DNA of 64,000 bases from an uncultured Prevotella sp. Its GTDB lineage: Bacteria; Bacteroidota; Bacteroidia; Bacteroidales; Bacteroidaceae. The notes beneath the pieces were generated by a model that had not been told where the DNA came from, did not search any database, and saw only the letters and a list, made by a program, of their open reading frames with translations. Shown here piece by piece: positions 22,250-30,480 of the stretch (position 1 is its first letter; every line of letters begins with the position of its first letter). The stretch lies in assembly GCA_900314935.1 (NCBI GenBank), contig OMXE01000004.1, positions 62,001 through 126,000 of the forward strand, in the 5' to 3' direction. A program made the position numbers and the translations under genes.

Positions 22250-24988
22250 TTATTTCACAATGCTCTTCTTCCCGTTTTGAATATACACGCCCTTGGCTGC
22301 GGGCATTCCGTTCAACTTCCTACCATCAATGGTGTACCACTCTTTGCTTTGAACTTGTGACTTATCACTTGTTACTTGATGAAGGCCGGTGGTCACGCCC
22401 ATGTCGTCGTCGAAGAGGATGGTGATGGCGCGGGCGCTGGCTGTGCCGCTCTCCTGGTTGGGCTGCGCCCAGAAGTGGGCACGGAAGTTTTTCAGGACGC
22501 GAGGCAGCGTAGCTGTTTCGTTGACGTATCCTATCTTGTTACCGCTACTTACGAAGAGGATCTCTTCCTTGTTGTCCTCGTCGATGATGAACGGCATGTA
22601 CTGCCCCACGAAGGTCACCTTGCCGTCATAGGTGGTGACATCGGTTGTGGTGGTGCTCGTGATGGTAACGCCCTTGAACACGGGATTACTGATGTCTTCG
22701 CCACTTGTCCACTTCACGATATACGGCTTACCGGCCTCGATGCTGGTGGCAGTCTTGAACTTCAGCGTGAGCACACCATCAGCGCTCAGGTTCGTGCCAG
22801 TCTCTGAATCGTCCATTTCCTTGACGGTGGCGCCTTCGAGCGGTGTGCCCGTGAAGCTTTCCAGTGAGAACGGCAGACATAGCGTGTTCCATTCATTGTT
22901 CTTGGTCAGGGTGCGCCCTGCGAGGGTGACGCTGGCAGTCTTGCGCCCATTGTATGTATTGAGCGTCTCGCTGTTGTCACTGTCGTCGGTAAGACTGATT
23001 TCCAATGCGCGGTAGCGGGCGAAGAAGTTGATATTCGCATTAACGGTGAATTTTTCGCCGGCTTTATACAAAGTCTCATACGCGGTGGGCAGTATTCCAT
23101 CATGGTAAACGGGGCTGGCAGACCATCCAGCGAAGTCGTAGCCCTCGGGGATACTGGAGCACACGGGTAAGATGAAGGGCTTGCCTTTACCCACATTTGC
23201 CATTACGCCGACACCTTCATAGCTGGTGCCATTGCTGCTGGTGGCTATCGTGATGGTGTAATAGTCTCCGCTACCCTCGTAGCCACAGATGCACGTGCCA
23301 TTGCCGTCGCTGTTGAAGTGATCTACCTTTTCCGACACCGTGCAGTGACGGCAATGCGTGTTGTGGGTACCATCTTCGTTAATGGTAAAAGTGAGTCCCG
23401 AAGGATGCGTGCAGGGTGATATCTCGGCGTACGAGCGATACCAGCAGGCGTTCTTGCGTTCGTCGGCATCATAGATGCGCTCTACACTGCCATTGTTGCC
23501 TGCTCCCACCATCATATCGGCGCTGACAGACAATGAGCCATAGTTGTCTTTTCCATTGCCTGGACCGATGGCTCTGTTACCGGTACCTCCCTGGTTTCCA
23601 GCTTTGGCAATGATTGTACCACCAGTGATGGTCACATCGGCAGCACTAGCATCATAACCGCCGCCGATGCCTGCAGCCTTTTCGCCGCCCGTGGCTGTCA
23701 CTGTTCCGCCGCTGATGGTTACCTTGCCACCACTGCAGTAGCAGCCTCCGCCAATGCCTGCAGCCTTTTCGCCGCCAGTGGCTTCCACCGTTCCGCCGCT
23801 GATGGTCACTTTGCCACCCCAGCCATGGCTGCCGCCGCCGATGCCGGCACCTTTTTCGCCGCCAGTGGTTATCACCGTACCGCCTGTGATGGTCACCTCG
23901 CCACCAAAGCCATAGGTGCCTCCGCCGATGCCGGCGGCGTACTCACTGCCATGGGCTATCACTGTGCCACCATGTATATTCACCACGCCGCCACCGGCTT
24001 CATAACCGCCGCCGATGCCGGCACCTTTATCGCCGCCTGTGGCTTCCACTCTGCCACCATAGATCGTGAACGTACCGCCAGTTAATTTGCCGCCGTATTC
24101 ATAATAGTCGCTGCTATGACTACCGCCGATTCCGGCAGAATTGTCGCCTATGGCTGTGAGCGATCCACCATAAACAGTCACGTTGTGGCCGAAACTTGGA
24201 ATACCATCTCCTGCTCCTATACCGGTAGATTTACCGTGGGCTATCACCGTGCCATCATACATAATAAAATCACCTCCCTCTACTCTTCCAATTGCGTAGT
24301 TTTGGCCACCGCCGATGCCTGCGGAATATTTACCGCTTGTAGCCTTCACATAACCGCCATAGATGGTGATTTTACTACATAGTTTTTTAGTAGATTGATT
24401 ATATCTTGCGCAAGCGCCGATGCCTGCGCCAAGTTCCCCGCCAGTGGCCTCAATGTGTCCGCCATAGATGACCAGTTCGCCCACTGTTTTATCTATATCT
24501 TTCTCCACGTCGCGCGCACTGCCGATTCCGGCAGCATATTTATATTTGTTGGTGACCATTAGTCGGCCCATGTTTTCGCCATACGACTGACAATGGATAT
24601 AGAGCTTGTTGTCGCCCTCGAGTTTCAGTCCGCCGGTGAGGGTGAGCGTGGCATTATCGCAGAGGATGAGATGCACGTCATTGCCCTGCACAACGATGGT
24701 TTCGCGTTTCACGTTTCCACTTACCACATAGAACTCGGGAACGCTGGTGCTGTAACCGCCCATCCCGAACCATTCGTTAGGGGAGCTGGCTGGAGCATTT
24801 GTCACTAACTTGTACTGTCCCTCGCTGGTGGGCTCGGCGTCATAGGCAATGGATGTTGTAAGGGTCTTCTCAGTGTTAACCACCTTCTTGTCCGTGTCAT
24901 CCCATGACCGTTCAATGTAGGTCTGCGCCCAGGTGCCCTGCACCATCAAGCACAGTAAAGAGGAGATAAAAAACAGTTTCTTTTTCAT
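22250..24988 (-). CDS. Large secreted glycine-rich repeat protein with C-terminal tail
   Basis: This 912-aa protein has a signal peptide (MKKKLFFISSLLCLMVQGTWA). After a beta-rich start, about residues 130-480 hold a run of some dozen units of roughly 28 residues with the core GGTVTATGGEKAAGIGGG, a pattern expected to stack as a beta-helix. A cysteine/histidine-containing segment follows (CTHPSGLTF...CRHCTVSEKVDHF, about 540-590), then an InlB-B-repeat-like part (YTITIATSSNGTSYEG...YDFAGWSASP), a beta-sandwich region, and the tail EWYTIDGRKLNGMPAAKGVY. It is likely a cell-surface adhesin or carbohydrate-binding protein. It is preceded by a 53-aa peptide gene on the same transcript. Confidence 0.8.
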   Translation of the reverse strand: MKKKLFFISSLLCLMVQGTWAQTYIERSWDDTDKKVVNTEKTLTTSIAYDAEPTSEGQYKLVTNAPASSPNEWFGMGGYSTSVPEFYVVSGNVKRETIVVQGNDVHLILCDNATLTLTGGLKLEGDNKLYIHCQSYGENMGRLMVTNKYKYAAGIGSARDVEKDIDKTVGELVIYGGHIEATGGELGAGIGACARYNQSTKKLCSKITIYGGYVKATSGKYSAGIGGGQNYAIGRVEGGDFIMYDGTVIAHGKSTGIGAGDGIPSFGHNVTVYGGSLTAIGDNSAGIGGSHSSDYYEYGGKLTGGTFTIYGGRVEATGGDKGAGIGGGYEAGGGVVNIHGGTVIAHGSEYAAGIGGGTYGFGGEVTITGGTVITTGGEKGAGIGGGSHGWGGKVTISGGTVEATGGEKAAGIGGGCYCSGGKVTISGGTVTATGGEKAAGIGGGYDASAADVTITGGTIIAKAGNQGGTGNRAIGPGNGKDNYGSLSVSADMMVGAGNNGSVERIYDADERKNACWYRSYAEISPCTHPSGLTFTINEDGTHNTHCRHCTVSEKVDHFNSDGNGTCICGYEGSGDYYTITIATSSNGTSYEGVGVMANVGKGKPFILPVCSSIPEGYDFAGWSASPVYHDGILPTAYETLYKAGEKFTVNANINFFARYRALEISLTDDSDNSETLNTYNGRKTASVTLAGRTLTKNNEWNTLCLPFSLESFTGTPLEGATVKEMDDSETGTNLSADGVLTLKFKTATSIEAGKPYIVKWTSGEDISNPVFKGVTITSTTTTDVTTYDGKVTFVGQYMPFIIDEDNKEEILFVSSGNKIGYVNETATLPRVLKNFRAHFWAQPNQESGTASARAITILFDDDMGVTTGLHQVTSDKSQVQSKEWYTIDGRKLNGMPAAKGVYIQNGKKSIVK

Positions 24989-25041
24989 CTTTTATTGTTT
25001 TAGTTTTTTGATTCTTGAGTATGGAAGCGTAAACTGAGTAC

Positions 25042-25203
25042 TTAGACGTCAGCATCGCTGTTGCCCAGACCATCATCGTTCAGGATGAAACCATCGGTGC
25101 TGGAGATTGACTTGACACCCGGACTGCCAGCCAACAAATGACTGTGATGCTGCAGCTGCACAACTTTAATTGCGGGCTTTCTGTAGATTCTATTCATTTT
25201 CAT
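25042..25203 (-). CDS. 53-aa peptide upstream of the surface protein
   Basis: The ATG at 25203 opens a 53-codon frame (MKMNRIYRKPAIKVVQLQHH...LLAGSPGV...) ending with TAA at 25042-25044. Short peptides of the form 'MKK.YI.P....V...LLAGSP' ending in an acidic tail are frequent upstream of exported-protein genes in Prevotella. Their role is not established. It is 53 nt upstream of the 912-aa gene and probably on the same mRNA. No signal peptide is evident. Confidence 0.65.
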   Translation of the reverse strand: MKMNRIYRKPAIKVVQLQHHSHLLAGSPGVKSISSTDGFILNDDGLGNSDADV

Positions 25204-25293
25204 AATTTGTTTTTGCTATTATTTTGCTATTATTCTGTGTGGTCTGACTTAAATCAATACTTGAGTATCTTTCTGTCATAGATAGAACTTTCG

Positions 25294-25442
25294 GGTGCAA
25301 AGATAGTTTTTTTCTTTGAACTTTGAGCATTGAACATGGAACTTTATGATTAGTTTTATGTAATTTTAAGACCCCTAAAGAAACTCACACAGATCTTTAG
25401 CATCTCACAGAAATGTTTGTTCTCACGCAGAGACGCAGAGAA
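25294..25442 (-). repeat. Promoter module copy B
   Basis: Near-identical to 20702-20850. The TATCTTTG box (minus strand, plus 25298-25305) faces the 53-aa peptide and the 912-aa gene about 100 nt away. A clear -33 element is missing at the standard distance in both copies. Confidence 0.8.
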
Positions 25443-25765
25443 CGCAGAGTTCACACAGAGAATTATAATATCTCACACAGAACCGACTACTTTTTAATCT
25501 CACACAGAAAGCACGGAAATCACAGAAATAATTAATCTACTTGGAAATAAATGTGAATAATGTGAATAATTCTGCCCACAATTTTTTTATAACGGAAGAA
25601 ACGGAAAAATATCGGAATAACGGAAAAGAGTTTTTGTATAATTTTGAATTTAATTCTGTATAATTTCTCGCCGAAGGTGATCAATAACCACATCGCCGCA
25701 GGCGATAAAAGTAAGAATATATTTCTGGAGTAATTATGATAATTATGATAATTTCTTTCCAATTC
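25443..25765. repeat. Dispersed modular repeats, cluster 5
   Basis: CGCAGAGTTCACACAGAGAATTA, CTCACACAGAAAGCACGGAAATC, AACGGAAGAAACGGAAAAATA (about 25593), TTTCTCGCCGAAGGTGA, CATCGCCGCAGGCGATAAAAG (25691) and an ATTTCTGGAGTAATTATGATAATTATG block (about 25719). The order mirrors cluster 2. Confidence 0.7.
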
Positions 25766-25856
25766 AGCACTTTTATTATAATATATGCGAAATTTTTATT
25801 ATCTTTGTCGCCAGAAGATATCATCTGCAAAGAACAACTACTAAACCGATACGCGT

Positions 25857-27395
25857 ATGAAAACGAAACCTTTATTCCTTAGAGCGGTTATCCTGCTGAT
25901 AACCCTGATGAGCGCCATGGGCGCTAACGCTGCCGAGGCGTATGCCTGCTATACCTCGTCGAACAAAACACTGACGTTCTACTACGACAACCAGCGCAGC
26001 TCCTGCACGGGCAAAACCTACGACCTGAATACGGGCGATCGTCTTCCAAATTGGTATTATGACGGCATATATGAAGATGTGACCAATGTGGACTTTGACG
26101 CATCGTTTGCTGGTGCTCGTCTGATGACCACCAGCTATTGGTTTTACGATATGAAAAATCTTCAATTTATTGCCAACATCAATAACCTGAACACCAGTGA
26201 GGTGGTCTATATGAATGGTATGTTCGAGGGGTGCAGCAGTCTTACGTTTATTAACTTGGGCAACTTCGACACGTCCAATGTGACCAATATGGGTAATATG
26301 TTCCAGGGGTGCACCGGATTAACGAGTCTTTCCTTGCACAGCTTCATCACGTCCAAGGTGACTAATATGTTCTGCATGTTCGCTGGCTGCTCAAATCTGA
26401 AGACCATCTATGTGGGCTTAGGATGGAACACGTCAGCTTTAACTGATGCAGGCTCTATCGATATATTCAGCCAATGCACCAGGCTGGTGGGCGAGCAGGG
26501 AACGAGGTATAATTCTAGCAACAGCGATAGAAAATATGTCCACATTGATGGAATAGGTGGCCCTGGCTATTTGACAGCAGCATACTTACTCTATGCCTGC
26601 TATACGTCGGAAAATAATACGCTGACGTTCTACTATGATAAAAAGTACAACTCCCGCATGAGCTACAATAGCCAATGCTACTACGTCAACAATGGCAAGA
26701 AAAAGCCAGCATGGGAAACAGATTACACCAATACCGAAGTGAAAAAGGTGGTCTTTGACTCCTCGTTCGCTAGTATCCGTCCAACAACTACTTTCCATTG
26801 GTTTTACGGTATGGATGAACTGGAATCCATCACGAACCTCAAATATCTGAATACGAGCAAAGTGACCAGCATGGGGTGGATGTTTTTTGGCTGTGTGAAA
26901 TTGACGAGCCTTGACTTGACCAGTTTCGACACGTCCATGGTGACTGATATGAGTTACATGTTCATGAGTTGTAGTGATTTGATAAGCCTTGACTTGAGCA
27001 GTTTCGATACGGCAAAAGTAACCGATTTGGCTCAAATGTTCTTTGGATGCTCAAATCTGAAGACCATCTATGCAAGCAGCAAATTGAAAGTCGATGTAGC
27101 AATGAGCACCCCTGACATGTTCTCTCATTGCGAAAACCTGGTGGGAGGCATGGGTACGACCTATAATCCCCATTACGTTGGCTATGTATACGCCCGCATC
27201 GACGGCGGCCCCAGCCGACCAGGGTACTTCACACGTCCTCCTTATAGCATCACCACAGACCTTCATCAAGTGATAAGTGATCAGTCACAAGTGATAAGCA
27301 ATGAGTGGTACACGATTGATGGACAGAAGATGAATGGGAAACCTGACAAGAAGGGCGTGTATATTCAAAACGGGAAGAAGACCGTTGTACATTAA
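25857..27395 (+). CDS. BspA-like surface protein with two DUF285 modules
   Basis: This 512-aa protein has a signal peptide (residues 1-25, ending ANA). Two similar halves follow, each starting with YACYTS.N.TLTFYYD (about residues 29 and 245), then leucine-rich BspA-type repeats (LNTSEVVYMNGMF, FDTSNVTNMGNMF, FDTSMVTDMSYMF). It ends with EWYTIDGQKMNGKPDKKGVY. It is an internally duplicated relative of the 268-aa protein on the minus strand at 19.8-20.6 kb. BspA-type proteins bind host proteins or other bacteria. The -7 box TATCTTTG is at 25800-25807. A hairpin terminator lies at 27434-27463. Confidence 0.85.
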   Translation: MKTKPLFLRAVILLITLMSAMGANAAEAYACYTSSNKTLTFYYDNQRSSCTGKTYDLNTGDRLPNWYYDGIYEDVTNVDFDASFAGARLMTTSYWFYDMKNLQFIANINNLNTSEVVYMNGMFEGCSSLTFINLGNFDTSNVTNMGNMFQGCTGLTSLSLHSFITSKVTNMFCMFAGCSNLKTIYVGLGWNTSALTDAGSIDIFSQCTRLVGEQGTRYNSSNSDRKYVHIDGIGGPGYLTAAYLLYACYTSENNTLTFYYDKKYNSRMSYNSQCYYVNNGKKKPAWETDYTNTEVKKVVFDSSFASIRPTTTFHWFYGMDELESITNLKYLNTSKVTSMGWMFFGCVKLTSLDLTSFDTSMVTDMSYMFMSCSDLISLDLSSFDTAKVTDLAQMFFGCSNLKTIYASSKLKVDVAMSTPDMFSHCENLVGGMGTTYNPHYVGYVYARIDGGPSRPGYFTRPPYSITTDLHQVISDQSQVISNEWYTIDGQKMNGKPDKKGVYIQNGKKTVVH

Positions 27396-27430
27396 ACATT
27401 AAACATTAAATATTAAACATTAAACATTAA
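27393..27430. repeat. ATTAAAC short tandem repeat
   Basis: Five consecutive units of ATTAAACA or ATTAAATA follow the stop codon. A related TAATGTTTAATCTTTAAT run lies at about 30173-30205. Confidence 0.7.
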
Positions 27431-27433
27431 CTT

Positions 27434-27463
27434 CGTTGACTTTTGTCAACGCCGGTTTTATTT
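27434..27463 (+). terminator. Terminator of the BspA-like gene
   Basis: CGTTGAC (27434-27440) and GTCAACG (27445-27451) form a 7-bp stem with a TTTT loop, followed by CCGGTTTTATTT. Confidence 0.6.
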
Positions 27464-27492
27464 CGGTGGTACGGTGGCGCGGGGCCCCTCCC

Positions 27493-27714
27493 CTACGGTT
27501 CCCCCAGCGCCTCCACGATTGCTCTGACCTGCGGCGGTGAGTAGGTGCGGGTGCAGGTGGTTTTGCCCAGCAGGGCCAGTTTCTCGTTCAGGTGTGGATA
27601 GTAGTCGATCCACTCCTTCAGTTTCTTCCAGGCCGTCTTGGGCTGTACGTCGGGACAGTAGAGCTGAGCCAGCTCCATGCGTCCGTATGTGCGTATCTTG
27701 AATGTATTTTCCAT
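27493..27714 (-). CDS. DUF4248 family protein
   Basis: From the ATG at 27714 this is a 73-aa protein (MENTFKIRTYGRMELAQLYCPD...). The pattern IRTYGR.ELAQLY.PD....AW..L..WI...P.L...L..LG...R.Y.P.QV..IVEALGEP is the DUF4248 signature. The N-terminal part looks like a small helix-turn-helix. In Bacteroidales these genes usually lie beside HU-like, smalltalk and amidase genes and near VapE proteins, all present here within 15 kb. The promoter TATCTTTG (minus, plus 27719-27726) lies only about 5 nt from the ATG, so the mRNA is nearly leaderless. A GC-rich 3' half resembles vapE rather than its neighbours. Confidence 0.8.
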   Translation of the reverse strand: MENTFKIRTYGRMELAQLYCPDVQPKTAWKKLKEWIDYYPHLNEKLALLGKTTCTRTYSPPQVRAIVEALGEP

Positions 27715-27718
27715 GATA

Positions 27719-27750
27719 CAAAGATACACATTTTCTGCCACATAACCAAA
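27719..27750 (-). promoter_or_regulatory. Promoter of the DUF4248 gene
   Basis: On the minus strand TATCTTTG (plus 27719-27726) lies 20 nt downstream of TTTG (plus 27747-27750). Confidence 0.65.
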
Positions 27751-27973
27751 CGATTACAGCACAATAATTCCCTGTAACTCTACTTTTAGACATAAGAACA
27801 ATTTAGACATAATAACATAAGAACAGATATTTATTTTAGACCAAAGAACTAATTATTTTTTGACAGAAGAACAAAAGGACATATTGAATAAATGCAGTAA
27901 TTACACATTTTCTTGACGAATCAATGAAGTTAATGCTTGAAGTTCAAAGAAAAATAGTACCTTTGCAATCAGA

Positions 27974-28606
27974 ATGAGACTATGTATGATGGAAGAACGC
28001 ATGTTTACATTAGATATTTTTGAGGACAATGTTGATTCTCCGTGGTTGCTTGAGGAATCTTTATGGAGAGGCATTACCGTTGAACTAAAGGAACTTCACA
28101 ATCTGAAAGGAGCCGGCTTCATAAAGAAACTGAAGGAGATCGTCTACTATGGTGAGTTCCATCTGGTGGAAGGTGAAACGGGTATTTACAGCACAGGAGG
28201 CGAACAAGGTCCAGACTATGAAAACCTGTTGAATGCTGCCCGTAAAGCAGTAGAACATGGATATCGGGTGTTTATCCTGCCTAATCCCAAGGATACACGT
28301 ACACCAGATTTTATCTTTGAGCAGAAAGGGAATTGTAAGGTATATGACCTCAAAACCATATCAGGTAAAGCATCTGTCAGCAACAGACTGTTTGAGTCAA
28401 TCGGTCAGAGCAACAGGGTTCTGCTTAATATGACTGTTGATTATAATGTGCGATTGCTCGCATCAGATATAAAAAGCTATTTTGAAACAAATCAGGAGGC
28501 ATTAGAAGTGTTGATATTCAAAGGAAAGAAAGCCATTTCTATTAATCGTGATTTAACACTTAGTCCACAATTCCACAAGTTAATTCGTAGGAGATACGAA
28601 AAATAA
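27974..28606 (+). CDS. Orphan CdiA-CT-like nuclease
   Basis: This protein of up to 210 aa resembles the C-terminal nuclease domain of CdiA contact-dependent inhibition toxins. GPDYENLLNAARKAVEHGYRV is followed by TPDFIFEQKGNCKVYDLKTI (about 115-135) and IGQSNRVLLNM. The D...(Y)DLKTI arrangement is a D-x-K active site of restriction-endonuclease-like nucleases. No delivery domain or neighbouring immunity gene is seen. The -7 box TACCTTTG (27958-27965) is so close that an ATG at 27986, 27989 or 28001 may be the true start. Its stop codon overlaps the terminator hairpin of the convergent small-RNA unit. It could be a captured toxin, a mobile-element nuclease or a defence gene. Confidence 0.65.
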   Translation: MRLCMMEERMFTLDIFEDNVDSPWLLEESLWRGITVELKELHNLKGAGFIKKLKEIVYYGEFHLVEGETGIYSTGGEQGPDYENLLNAARKAVEHGYRVFILPNPKDTRTPDFIFEQKGNCKVYDLKTISGKASVSNRLFESIGQSNRVLLNMTVDYNVRLLASDIKSYFETNQEALEVLIFKGKKAISINRDLTLSPQFHKLIRRRYEK

Positions 28607-28708
28607 AAGTCACCCTAGGGTGACTTTTAAATGGAGTAGTGTCGATCAAGGCTTGCTCCCCGCACTCAGCGGCGTAGTCAAAACTTTCGTTCTGACAGTG
28701 CAAAGATA
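28599..28708 (-). repeat. Inverted copy of the 753-862 unit
   Basis: About 108 bp match 753-862 in reverse orientation with four substitutions, including promoter box and terminator palindrome. The two copies enclose nearly 28 kb. Confidence 0.85.
28600..28694 (-). ncRNA. Putative small RNA, copy 2
   Basis: On the minus strand TTG (plus 28729-28731), 20 nt, then TATCTTTG (plus 28701-28708) form a promoter. About 65 nt later comes a perfect palindromic stem (plus 28605-28628) followed by TTTTATTTTT. The promoter upstream part differs from copy 1, yet the -33 element is present in both, which suggests selection for transcription. The terminator also serves the convergent nuclease gene. Confidence 0.5.
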
Positions 28709-29346
28709 AACATTCCTTCTGAATAATCCAAGTATTTTTGAGTTTTTTTCAATGGAATAGATAACAATTCCACTTTTAGACAAAAGAACGGTTTAGACCA
28801 AAGAACAAAAGAACAAAAATTAATGGATAATTCATGGTAATTATATGTCTTCAATGCCAGCTAATTCCAGTGTTTTTGTTCACATGTAATTACCATGTAA
28901 TTAAACATATAATTAATCATATAATGACTACGCGCAGCAATTCATGGAAAATTAATGGATAATTCGTGGTAATTATATGTTTTCAATACTCCCTTTATTT
29001 CCATGTTGTTCCGAAGAGGGTGACATAACTCCTTTTTCTCTTACCCGATGTAGTACCTTTGCAGTATGAAAAGAAGAGCACCACCAATCCCGGAAGATCT
29101 CACACAGAGAGATATTTAATGTCACACAGAAATCACGGAAATCACAGAAATTTGATTCTCAAAGTGATTGGCGCAAAGACCTGGCGTAAGCCGAAAAGAA
29201 ATATAAGCCGCCCCTTTGATGGGGCGAGCTTACCTTAATGAACGAGCGACGAGGAGGAGCGGTTAAGCCTTCCCATATAGGGGAAGGTTTGGTTAGGGTG
29301 GATGGGTAATTTGTTATTATGTCTAACTAATTATTATGTCAAAAAA
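28607..29346. other. Gene-poor region before the smalltalk gene
   Basis: Beyond the small-RNA unit it holds two copies of ATTAATGGATAATTC.TGGTAATTATATG (about 28819-28855 and 28953-28989), a dispersed-repeat fragment (29097-29180), an orphan promoter box TACCTTTG (29054-29061) leading to a 17-codon frame (MKRRAPPIPEDLTQRDI, 29065-29118) that runs into the repeat, and GC-rich hairpins at 29200-29280. No further gene is supported. Confidence 0.55.
29097..29180. repeat. Dispersed modular repeats, cluster 6
   Basis: CTCACACAGAGAGATATTTAA, CACAGAAATCACGGAAATCAC and TCTCAAAGTGATTGGCGCAAAGA, matching blocks at 18.1, 20.9 and 25.5 kb. Confidence 0.65.
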
Positions 29347-29454
29347 ATGAAAGAAAAGAGAAACATCTGGGGCATGGTGCTCCAAGCAACGATCGGAATT
29401 CTCAGTGCTATTGCTGCAGCCCTCGGACTGCAATCATGCGGATTTGGCGTGTAA
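29347..29454 (+). CDS. Smalltalk mini-protein
   Basis: This 35-aa protein (MKEKRNIWGMVLQATIGILS...LGLQSCGFGV) has a charged start, one hydrophobic helix and a cysteine near the end. It matches the Bacteroidales 'smalltalk' family, which lies directly before an N-acetylmuramoyl-L-alanine amidase, as here (7 nt gap). Its hydrophobic helix and position suggest a holin-like or membrane partner of the amidase; this role is inferred, not established. Confidence 0.75.
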   Translation: MKEKRNIWGMVLQATIGILSAIAAALGLQSCGFGV

Positions 29455-29461
29455 GTAAGCT

Positions 29462-29887
29462 ATGAGAACCATAACATTGATTGTCATCCACTGCTCGGCC
29501 ACCCCGGAGGGGAAGAGGCTCACATTCGCGGAATGTCGGCGCGACCACATAGCGCATCGCCGGTTCAAGGACATCGGCTACCATTACTATATCGACCGCG
29601 AAGGAGTGATCTGGCCGGGGAGACCTGAGCAGGAGGTTGGCGCTCACTGCAAGAACCACAACAAGCACTCCATCGGCGTGTGCTACGAGGGCGGACTCGA
29701 CCGACAAGGGCGTCCCAAAGACACACGTACGCAGGCACAGAAACGTGCCATGGAGGTGCTGCTTGAAGATCTGAAGGAACGCTACCCCAAAGCGCTGGTC
29801 GTGGGGCATCGTGATCTCAATCCTGGGAAGGAGTGCCCGTGTTTTGACGTTGGAGCCCACCTCGGCCCTCCCAAAGGGAGGGAATAG
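29462..29887 (+). CDS. N-acetylmuramoyl-L-alanine amidase
   Basis: This 141-aa amidase_2 enzyme shows the zinc ligands IVIHCSAT (His10), GAHCKNHN (His71 region) and VVGHRDLNPGKECPCFD (His117 region and Cys). It cleaves the bond between N-acetylmuramic acid and L-alanine in peptidoglycan. It is a stand-alone catalytic domain without signal peptide, like phage endolysins, and follows the smalltalk gene. The C-terminus (VGAHLGPPKGRE) runs into a GC-rich repeat and replaces the usual short tail, so the end may have been altered by repeat insertion while the active site is intact. Confidence 0.85.
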   Translation: MRTITLIVIHCSATPEGKRLTFAECRRDHIAHRRFKDIGYHYYIDREGVIWPGRPEQEVGAHCKNHNKHSIGVCYEGGLDRQGRPKDTRTQAQKRAMEVLLEDLKERYPKALVVGHRDLNPGKECPCFDVGAHLGPPKGRE

Positions 29888-30213
29888 TCGGAGGTTCGGG
29901 GGCGCGGGGGCGCGAGGTATGCTTCAAGTTGTGGAGACTCGAAGGTAATCAACTCCCCTCCCATCGAAGGGGAGGGGTGAGCGCAGCGAGGGGTGGGGAT
30001 TGTAACTTCAACACCCCGCCCCCCTTGCCAGGGACCCCGCCCCTTAGAGGGGTGGGGAGCCGAAACCCATCGGGTTTGTAGATTGGGGAGCGGTGGCAGG
30101 AATTCAGTAGTATTCTCGTACCCACGCGCCCACGCGCCACCGCTCCACCGAAACAACGGCGTTCACGCCGTATAATGTTTAATCTTTAATGTTTAATCTT
30201 TAATTTATTAATC
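29888..30213. other. GC-rich intergenic repeats
   Basis: No gene is seen. It contains G/C-rich inverted segments such as TCCCCTCCCATCGAAGGGGAGGGG (about 29959), CCCCGCCCC runs, CCCACGCGCCCACGCGCCACC (30121-30140) inverted relative to GGGGGCGCGGGGGCGCG (29898-29915), and GGCGTTCACGCC (about 30160). Confidence 0.55.
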
Positions 30214-30480
30214 GTGAGTAAAATTCTGTACAAGTTGGTGAAAAACAACAACAGTAAGAGTGCCGCCTATGGCAAATGGTATGCCCGTGCGGTGAGTAAG
30301 GAAACCCTGACGTTAGGCGAGCACATCACAGGTGTGTGCATGCGATTCCTGCCCGCCCGCAGCGAGGGTAACGACTCCATCTCGCTCCGCAAGTCAGCAC
30401 AGTTCAAGTCAACCGCCGAGATGGCGAACGTTGAACAGCTGAATGCCGCTGCCAGCAACAACGCGCAAGGCGGTGAGTAA
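30214..30480 (+). CDS. HU-like DNA-binding protein with internal deletion
   Basis: The frame begins with GTG at 30214 and codes for 88 aa. MSKILYKLVKNNNSKSAAYGKWYARAV matches the N-terminus of the long HU-like proteins of Bacteroidales, and GVCMRFLPARSEGNDSISLR matches their C-terminal 'G..IRFLP...' region. The 60-70 residue HU core that normally lies between (helices and DNA-binding arm) is missing, joined in frame at KETLTLGEHI. The family normally has about 150 residues. The product is therefore probably unable to bind DNA as HU does. A shared terminator cassette follows directly. Confidence 0.6.
   Translation: MSKILYKLVKNNNSKSAAYGKWYARAVSKETLTLGEHITGVCMRFLPARSEGNDSISLRKSAQFKSTAEMANVEQLNAAASNNAQGGE

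Larger units (their letters stand above)
25204..25856. other. Divergent intergenic region between surface-protein genes
   Basis: About 650 bp hold promoter module copy B (25294-25442), dispersed repeats (25379-25765) and the plus-strand promoter box TATCTTTG (25800-25807) of the BspA-like gene. No gene is seen. Confidence 0.65.

Noticed and set aside
753..28708. Inverted pair as terminal repeats of an IS or composite transposon
   Set aside because: No transposase gene is visible inside or next to either copy and no target-site duplication was found by eye; kept only as an island-border hypothesis.
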